Below are positions 5,299-9,371 of a DNA stretch of 9,371 bases, in pieces. The DNA is from Bacteroidia bacterium (GTDB taxonomy: Bacteria; Bacteroidota; Bacteroidia; Bacteroidales; Azobacteroidaceae). Position 1 is the stretch's first letter, and each line of letters begins with the position of its first letter. The position numbers were made by a program, and so were the translations under genes. The stretch is taken from assembly GCA_025996695.1 (NCBI GenBank), contig BNTP01000080.1, positions 1 through 9,371 of the forward strand, read 5' to 3'. The notes beneath the pieces are model-generated. The model was not told the origin of the DNA and did no database searches. It was given only the letters and a program-made list of their open reading frames with translations.

Positions 5299-6790
5299 GA
5301 AAGTATTACGAAGCGAACCTTGGCGCGAAGCTTTGCGCAAGGACATGAAAGCCAAAGAACGCACCGATATTCCGCGCGTGAAAATGCCGGAATTGGCACC
5401 GGATGTGCGCAGTCACAATTTTGAAGAAGTGAACATGGGCTTGACAGCCGAGCAGGCGTTATTGGAAGCTAAGCGTTGCTTAGACTGTCCGGATGCCCCC
5501 TGCATGACGGGTTGTCCGGTCGAAATCAACATTCCAACATTCATCAAAAACATCGAACGAGGTAATCTCGCAGAAGCCGCAAAAACATTAAAAGCAACAT
5601 CTGCCCTACCGGCAGTATGCGGTCGCGTATGCCCGCAAGAAAAGCAATGCGAAAGCCAATGTACCTACCTGAAATTGAAGAAAGAAGCCGTAGCAATCGG
5701 CTATTTGGAACGGTTTGCAGCAGACAGCCTATTAGTTACCAGTTACCGGTTACCGGTTACCGGTTGCCAATTAGCAGATGATGCGAATCATGCCAATCCT
5801 ATAAATCAAACAAATCACAGTTCAGACAAGGTTGCCGTAGTAGGCTCCGGCCCCGCAGGGCTCTCTTTTGCAGGCGACATGGCAAAACTTGGCTACAACG
5901 TGACGGTTTTTGAAGCATTGCACGAAATAGGCGGCGTGCTAAAATACGGAATCCCTGAATTTCGATTGCCCAACGCGATTGTTGATGTAGAGATTGAAAA
6001 TCTGAAACAACTCGGCGTACAATTCCAAAAAAATTGCATCATTGGCAAAACACTTTCGCAGGACGATTTGCACGAGATGGGTTTCAAAGGCATTTTTGTT
6101 GCCAGCGGAGCAGGATTGCCGAATTTCATGCACATTCCGGGCGAAAATTTGAACGGTGTGCTATCATCCAACGAATATCTGACGCGCGTGAATCTGATGG
6201 CCGCTCGCAAACCGGAAGCAGACACGCCTGTGTGGTTGGGCAAACGCGTGGCAGTGATTGGTGGCGGCAACACGGCGATGGATTCGGTGCGCGTGGCGCG
6301 ACGGCTGGGCGCAGAACGGGCAATGATTGTTTACCGACGTTCGGAAGAAGAAATGCCCGCCCGTTTGGAAGAGGTCAAACATGCCAAAGAGGAAGGCATC
6401 ATCTTCCTAAATCTCTATAATCCAATCGAATACATCGGCGACGAGAAAGGTTGTGTGAAAGCAATGGTGCTTCAGAAAATGGAACTCGGCGAACCGGATG
6501 CTTCCGGACGGCGCAGTCCGGTGCCGGTAGCCGGCGCAACCGAAACGATTGAAGTTGACGAGGTGATTGTGTCGGTTGGTGTGTCGCCTAATCCGCTGAT
6601 TCCGAGTGCTTTTCGGGGATTGGAAGTGAGCAGAAAGGGTACGATTATTGTCAATCAGGAAACTTTGCAGACCGATTTGAAAGATGTCTACGCCGGTGGC
6701 GACATTGTTCGCGGAGGTGCGACGGTCATCCTCGCGATGGGTGATGGGCGGACAGCTGCGGCGGCGATGCATGCGGCGCTGCGCGAGTGA
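5297..6790 (+). CDS. nfnB: NfnB-like NADPH-dependent ferredoxin:NADP oxidoreductase large subunit (GltD/GltA-like)
   Basis: The large subunit of the same flavoenzyme, commonly mis-annotated as glutamate synthase small subunit (gltA). It has 497 residues. The N-terminal double [4Fe-4S] domain has Cys61, 64, 69 and 73 (CLDCPDAPCMTGCP) and Cys108, 112, 118 and 122 (CGRVCPQEKQCESQC). An FAD-binding VAVVGSGPAG follows at 179-188. The NADP(H)-binding VAVIGGGNTAMDS is at 318-330, and the second FAD contact YAGGDIVRGGATVILAMGDG at 465-484. The start at 5297 gives the normal N-terminus (SEPWREALRKDMKAKER, then HNFEEVNMGLTAEQALLEAK). The linker between the iron-sulfur and flavin domains (about residues 144-177) is abnormal. 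Instead of the usual sequence it is encoded by a 7-bp array and a 9-bp array. The catalytic parts look intact, so the enzyme is probably functional. No glutamate synthase large subunit is nearby, which favours Nfn over GOGAT. Confidence 0.87.
   Translation: MKVLRSEPWREALRKDMKAKERTDIPRVKMPELAPDVRSHNFEEVNMGLTAEQALLEAKRCLDCPDAPCMTGCPVEINIPTFIKNIERGNLAEAAKTLKATSALPAVCGRVCPQEKQCESQCTYLKLKKEAVAIGYLERFAADSLLVTSYRLPVTGCQLADDANHANPINQTNHSSDKVAVVGSGPAGLSFAGDMAKLGYNVTVFEALHEIGGVLKYGIPEFRLPNAIVDVEIENLKQLGVQFQKNCIIGKTLSQDDLHEMGFKGIFVASGAGLPNFMHIPGENLNGVLSSNEYLTRVNLMAARKPEADTPVWLGKRVAVIGGGNTAMDSVRVARRLGAERAMIVYRRSEEEMPARLEEVKHAKEEGIIFLNLYNPIEYIGDEKGCVKAMVLQKMELGEPDASGRRSPVPVAGATETIEVDEVIVSVGVSPNPLIPSAFRGLEVSRKGTIIVNQETLQTDLKDVYAGGDIVRGGATVILAMGDGRTAAAAMHAALRE
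5734..5768. repeat. Heptamer tandem array inside nfnB, unit RGTTACC
   Basis: Five 7-bp units (AGTTACC twice, GGTTACC twice, GGTTGCC) lie within the coding sequence and are read as VTSYRLPVTGC. Since 7 is not a multiple of 3, loss or gain of one or two units would shift the frame of nfnB; only changes of three units would keep it. Confidence 0.85.
5786..5821. repeat. 9-bp tandem array inside nfnB, unit AATCnnnnn
   Basis: Four 9-bp units (AATCATGCC, AATCCTATA, AATCAAACA, AATCACAGT) are aligned with the codons and encode NHA-NPI-NQT-NHS, a repeated N-x-x tripeptide. The array adjoins the heptamer array and ends just before the flavin-binding domain. Confidence 0.75.
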
Positions 6791-6891
6791 AATTGCTAAG
6801 TGCATCTACATTTTCTATAATGAATGCCGTATATGATACCTAAAAATAAGGTGAAATCCCTTCGGGCTATAACGCTTGGGGGGGATGTCAT

Positions 6892-6950
6892 TTTCTATTG
6901 ATATGGATGCCCGGGCAAATAGTCCGTTAGGACTTGCATATCAATAGAAA
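6892..6950. repeat. Palindromic element, copy B of the dispersed motif
   Basis: The outer arms TTTCTATTGATATG (6892-6905) and CATATCAATAGAAA (6937-6950) are a perfect 14-bp inverted repeat. Inside are the palindrome TGCCCGGGCA (6908-6917) and the small hairpin GTCCGTTAGGAC (6922-6933). The right half resembles the copy at 1263-1293, which shares TCCGTTAGGA and a TAGAAA end. Confidence 0.75.
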
Positions 6951-6953
6951 GAT

Positions 6954-6981
6954 GTAGAGACGCGGCGCGCCACGTCTCTAC
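6954..6981. repeat. Hairpin GTAGAGACG / CGTCTCTAC
   Basis: A perfect 9-bp stem (6954-6962 with 6973-6981) with a 10-nt GC-rich loop. Hairpins with GTAGAGACG-type stems are, as I recall, dispersed repeats in several bacterial phyla. It starts 4 nt after the previous element, so the two may be one compound insertion. Confidence 0.65.
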
Positions 6982-7031
6982 TGAAGTATGAGGTTGATAC
7001 AACCCCTCTAACCCGTAGCAAAAATCATCCG

Positions 7032-7052
7032 CTTCGCATGAAAAATGCGAAG
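7032..7052 (-). terminator. Possible terminator hairpin of the fimbrillin-like gene
   Basis: CTTCGCAT (7032-7039) and ATGCGAAG (7045-7052) form a perfect 8-bp stem with a 5-nt loop, about 45 nt beyond the stop of the minus-strand gene. A TTTTT run follows on the minus strand only after about eight bases, so it is an imperfect intrinsic terminator. Its place between convergent genes supports the role. Confidence 0.4.
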
Positions 7053-7097
7053 AGTAAAGGTTGAAGAGCGTTCCAACGTGATCGTACTGACCTCTCC

Positions 7098-8795
7098 CTA
7101 TATATCCCGGACGCAACGTAAAGACAATAGCGCAGGGGTTACGGCAAGCGTAGTGCCTGGTGGGGTCCACGTTGAAGGAGGCGTAATAGCGACGCCCCAA
7201 CCGCCCGCCCACCATTTTACCCCCGAATCCCACGTTACACCAACAATCGCACCTGACATATCGAGATATCCCGCTAAGGCGTTCCCGCTGTTCCAAGCGG
7301 CTTGGAGAATCGGCGTTTCTCCAATCGTACCTGCACCTGGAGCCAGGGTGGGGAATGCAGTTATAAATTGCCCCCAGTGTGCCTGACTTGGCACCCTCCA
7401 TTCTGCACCAAGTTTTCTGCATGCGGCAGTGGTTTCAGTGTTCCTGTAATAAAATCCACGTTCTCCCGGATCGTGACCCGGGTATGTCGTGATCCACGCG
7501 GTGTCAACCGCAATGTTTTGCGTTGTCCAGCAAAGATTTTCTATACCTGCATTGTTATAATTCGCAGTCGTATAACCTAATATCCGGTCGCCGCACTTCC
7601 ATGGCCCCGGCGGAACGTTTACCTCTGCCGTGATGTTAAACGGCGTCACATCCGGAATAGAGAACACAATCTCTTCGCCGTCCAAGCCCAGCGTCAGCAA
7701 AAATGTGTATTGCCGACCCGCTTCAAACACGATGCCTTGCGCTTTGTTCGCCGGGTCGTGCAACCGGAAAACAACCTGACGCGTATTCACCGTCTTGTTG
7801 GTGAGGTAATCCACTTCGGCAACGGTGGCATACAAATAGGACGCATCCGCCGGAGTAGCGGCTATTTCGGCAACTGTGCCATATTCCGGCGTGCTGCCGG
7901 TGAAGGCTCCCAACACGGTTTCTTGCGGCAGCACCATCAAACCGTTACTCGCATTGGTAACATCGGTATAAGCGGTACTCGCGGTGCCGAAAGGCACAAG
8001 CACATACGTGTCTCCAAGATCCACTTTGTATGTCACCGAATCGTGTTGTGCTTTCCAGGAAACGTTGTACTCACCCGCAGTATGATCAAAACTATCCGCG
8101 CCATTCGGTACCGAATCCAACATGTTGAGCGTTCCTTTCGATTTCAAATTACTTAATGCCAATTCTTTAATCACATACGTCTTGTTTTTGTTCTGATTTT
8201 GAGCCTTGAAAACAATCCGCGACAGGGCGTGTTTGAAATTCAATTGCACGGTTGGACTGCTTGCAAAAGTCAAATCGACACTTTTAGTCACCATGAAATC
8301 CTCTTGTGGGTCAACGCCGTTCCATCCCTGCACGGTGTATTGAATCTCGGGACCGGCTACAGGAGGGAGCGTGGACGTATTCCTTTTCAAACCTGCCGTC
8401 ACATTCACACTTGACGCGGGCGAGTAAGCGAAGAAATCGACCGAATCTCTTGCCGGCCAGCTGGCTTTCGGGAAATATTCCCAATTGTTGGCACCTGCAC
8501 CATCCGCTTCGCCGCGTGTTACAGTCACGCCGTTCAGCACATAACCGTTGTAAGGATCTGCTGCACTGACCGCAGCGTCAGGATGACTCCATGCCGAGGT
8601 GGTGAACGAAGTCATCGACCCTGCGGTGGTTACACTCGCTCGCAGCTGCTTGTCCGCGAACGTCTTGAAGGAAATCTCCCTCTCACTACTCTGCAACGGA
8701 TTGTTTTGATACAAATCGGTTGCACAACTGCTGCTCAAGGCCACCAGGCCGAGCAGGCTAAAATAAATGTTTTTTGTTTTCATGCTTTTTTTCAT
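7098..8795 (-). CDS. Fimbrillin-like lipoprotein with C-terminal FISUMP-like domain
   Basis: A predicted surface-exposed lipoprotein of 565 residues. A basic N-terminus and hydrophobic core lead to ALSSSC, with Cys24 as the likely lipidated residue. That site is a relaxed Bacteroidota lipobox, with Ser rather than the usual Ala or Gly before Cys. Residues about 40-390 resemble the fimbrillin/Mfa-like fold: WEYFPKASWPARDSVDFFAY, LNFKHALSRIVFKAQ, YVLVPFG, VLPQETV and YTFLLTLGLDGEEIVFSI. Residues about 402-565 resemble the FISUMP (Fibrobacter succinogenes major paralogous) domain: ENLCWTTQNIAV, RGFYYRN, AACRKLGAEWRVPSQAHW and the terminal LSLRCVRD. Such proteins are fimbrial subunits or tip adhesins. 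The ATG at 8795 is used here; a second ATG at 8783 would also keep the signal sequence. It stands alone on the minus strand, after a terminator from the upstream unit. No clear TAnnTTTG promoter was found. The exact role and ligand are unknown. Confidence 0.82.
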   Translation of the reverse strand: MKKSMKTKNIYFSLLGLVALSSSCATDLYQNNPLQSSEREISFKTFADKQLRASVTTAGSMTSFTTSAWSHPDAAVSAADPYNGYVLNGVTVTRGEADGAGANNWEYFPKASWPARDSVDFFAYSPASSVNVTAGLKRNTSTLPPVAGPEIQYTVQGWNGVDPQEDFMVTKSVDLTFASSPTVQLNFKHALSRIVFKAQNQNKNKTYVIKELALSNLKSKGTLNMLDSVPNGADSFDHTAGEYNVSWKAQHDSVTYKVDLGDTYVLVPFGTASTAYTDVTNASNGLMVLPQETVLGAFTGSTPEYGTVAEIAATPADASYLYATVAEVDYLTNKTVNTRQVVFRLHDPANKAQGIVFEAGRQYTFLLTLGLDGEEIVFSIPDVTPFNITAEVNVPPGPWKCGDRILGYTTANYNNAGIENLCWTTQNIAVDTAWITTYPGHDPGERGFYYRNTETTAACRKLGAEWRVPSQAHWGQFITAFPTLAPGAGTIGETPILQAAWNSGNALAGYLDMSGAIVGVTWDSGVKWWAGGWGVAITPPSTWTPPGTTLAVTPALLSLRCVRDI

Positions 8796-8862
8796 TTTTT
8801 GTTTATACTCTAATTTTTATTCACATTAGGTGCAATATCCGATAACCATTTTTCTATTTATC

Positions 8863-8895
8863 GAAAAAGCACTGACTCCCGACGAGTTAGTGCTT
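8863..8895 (-). terminator. Intrinsic terminator of the upstream minus-strand unit
   Basis: Read on the minus strand, AAGCACTAACTC, a 5-nt loop and GAGTCAGTGCTT form a 12-bp stem with one A-C mismatch. A T-run directly follows (GTGCTTTTTCG). It lies 11 nt after the TAA at 8907 of the decayed surface-protein gene, so it probably ended that transcript and now separates it from the fimbrillin-like gene. Confidence 0.7.
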
Positions 8896-8906
8896 CCTTT
8901 CAATAG

Positions 8907-9247
8907 TTATGGTTTGTTTTTTTCTCTTAATAGATTTCCTCGGGAACCTCCATTCGGATTCGGACTCCATTTCTTAATCAACAAGATGTGAGCCTTGGTT
9001 TTCAAATCGACGAAAGCGGGGTCCATCATTGAAGCGGATAAATCTACTCACAGTTCATTTACGCAATATATATTCAAACTCACATCACCGTCGGCTAAGA
9101 ATTTCCCAGCATTTGCATACTCTAGGCCGATGTAGCAATTGCCGTTAGTGCCGGAGCATCACCATAAGCTATCATTCCGTAACCCATTGTAGATGTCCAC
9201 ATGAACCGATTACTGGATGATGATGAAACATTGCCGTGGAGATGTAG
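8907..9247 (-). pseudogene. Decayed 3' end of a surface-protein gene (family not recognised)
   Basis: Two minus-strand frames carry protein-like sequence. The upstream frame (about 9247-9150) reads HGNVSSSSSNRFMWTSTMGY and then GMIAYGDAPA, and reaches a stop at 9122. The other frame (from about 9155) reads NCYIGLEYANAGKFLADGDV and SLNIYCVNEL to a TGA at 9048. It then continues open as VDLSASMMDPAFVDLKTKAH and LLIKKWSPNPNGG to a TAA at 8907, next to a terminator. One frameshift (about 9125-9158) and one in-frame stop would therefore break a single gene. The Ser- and aromatic-rich, beta-like sequence fits a secreted or surface protein. The SLNIYCVNEL segment faintly recalls the FISUMP end SVRCVRD, but this is weak. 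The 5' part is missing, replaced by the IS630-type element. Confidence 0.4.
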
Positions 9248-9254
9248 TGTTATG

Positions 9255-9371
9255 TTAATCACTAAATGTCGGATATAAACGCTTTAGTTTTATGCGCGCA
9301 TCCTTAGCCGTGAATTGCCAATTGATTTTTGTATTTTTTTTATTTCTATGCATTTGCCACGCCAACACTTC
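9255..9371 (-). CDS. IS630-like transposase, C-terminal fragment (cut by the window edge)
   Basis: The last 38 codons of a minus-strand reading frame, beginning EVLAWQMHRNKKNTKINWQF, then TAKDARIKLKRLYPTFSD and TAA. The pattern W-x4-RN-x4-tKInWqFt-x2-DARiKLkrLYP is the C-terminal tail I associate with IS630-family (Tc1/mariner-like) transposases of Bacteroidota. The catalytic DDE region lies outside the window. The frame stays open to the window end. The inserted element ends shortly after the stop, within a few tens of bases, where sequence resembling a different gene begins. The inverted repeat cannot be confirmed without the other end. Confidence 0.65.
   Translation of the reverse strand, partial: EVLAWQMHRNKKNTKINWQFTAKDARIKLKRLYPTFSD

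Larger units (their letters stand above)
6791..7097. other. Convergent intergenic region with palindromic repeats
   Basis: This gap separates the 3' end of nfnB (plus strand) from the 3' end of the fimbrillin-like gene (minus strand). I see no gene in it. It holds a run of seven G (6878-6884), a 14-bp inverted repeat element (6892-6950), a 9-bp hairpin (6954-6981) and a compact 8-bp hairpin (7032-7052). Short open frames here are extensions or shadows of the neighbouring gene. Confidence 0.7.

Noticed and set aside
5297..6790. Glutamate synthase small subunit as the primary call for the large flavoprotein
   Set aside because: The adjacent SudB/NfnA-type subunit with its Asp(Cys)3 motif, and the lack of a large GOGAT subunit, favour the Nfn complex.
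7045..7386. 113-codon plus-strand frame, and other plus-strand frames up to 8813
   Set aside because: Shadows of the fimbrillin-like gene on the opposite strand.
7098..7590. Possible diversity-generating retroelement target in the C-terminal FISUMP-like domain
   Set aside because: No reverse transcriptase and no second, template-like copy of this end is visible in the window; a search of the whole genome would be needed.

Overview
The window looks like an accessory-rich stretch of a Bacteroidales chromosome (phylum Bacteroidota). The evidence is the Bacteroidota promoter pattern TTTG-N19-TAnnTTTG, A-rich leaders in place of Shine-Dalgarno sites, a fimbrillin-like lipoprotein with a FISUMP-like C-terminus, an rpmH/PASTA pair, and proteins that resemble Bacteroidales homologues throughout. 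An NfnAB-type electron-bifurcating flavoenzyme points to anaerobic metabolism. I cannot name the genus.

Layout from left to right. Positions 1-996 hold most of an ISNCY-family transposase, cut by the window edge and broken by two -1 frame changes, each at a run of A. Positions 997-2242 hold no convincing gene. They carry several classes of hairpin and tandem repeat, a C10 homopolymer, and a leftward promoter-like site at 2129-2159. A canonical promoter at 2243-2273 leads into an MFS exporter (2312-3538). Next comes a housekeeping-type cluster: rpmH (L34, 3668-3820), a membrane-anchored PASTA protein (3829-4422), NfnA (about 4397-5203) and NfnB (5297-6790). Within it, PASTA starts 8 nt after rpmH and NfnA overlaps the end of PASTA. 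A convergent intergenic region (6791-7097) with palindromic repeats separates NfnB from a minus-strand fimbrillin-like lipoprotein (8795-7098). Further right, on the minus strand, are a terminator, a decayed surface-protein 3' end (about 9247-8907) and the C-terminus of an IS630-type transposase cut by the window edge (9371-9255).

The most unusual signal is a set of short tandem arrays with a 7-bp period. Their unit sequences differ from array to array: 1461-1495, 3580-3607, 5204-5298 and 5734-5768. One array fills the whole nfnA-nfnB gap as a long inverted repeat that runs into the nfnB start codon. Another lies in frame inside the NfnB linker, beside a 9-bp AATCnnnnn array that encodes four N-x-x tripeptides. 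Together with several perfect hairpin elements, these suggest a genome populated by small non-autonomous repeats that tolerate or exploit insertion near and inside core genes.

All calls come from reading the sequence and from recalled family knowledge. No database search was possible.
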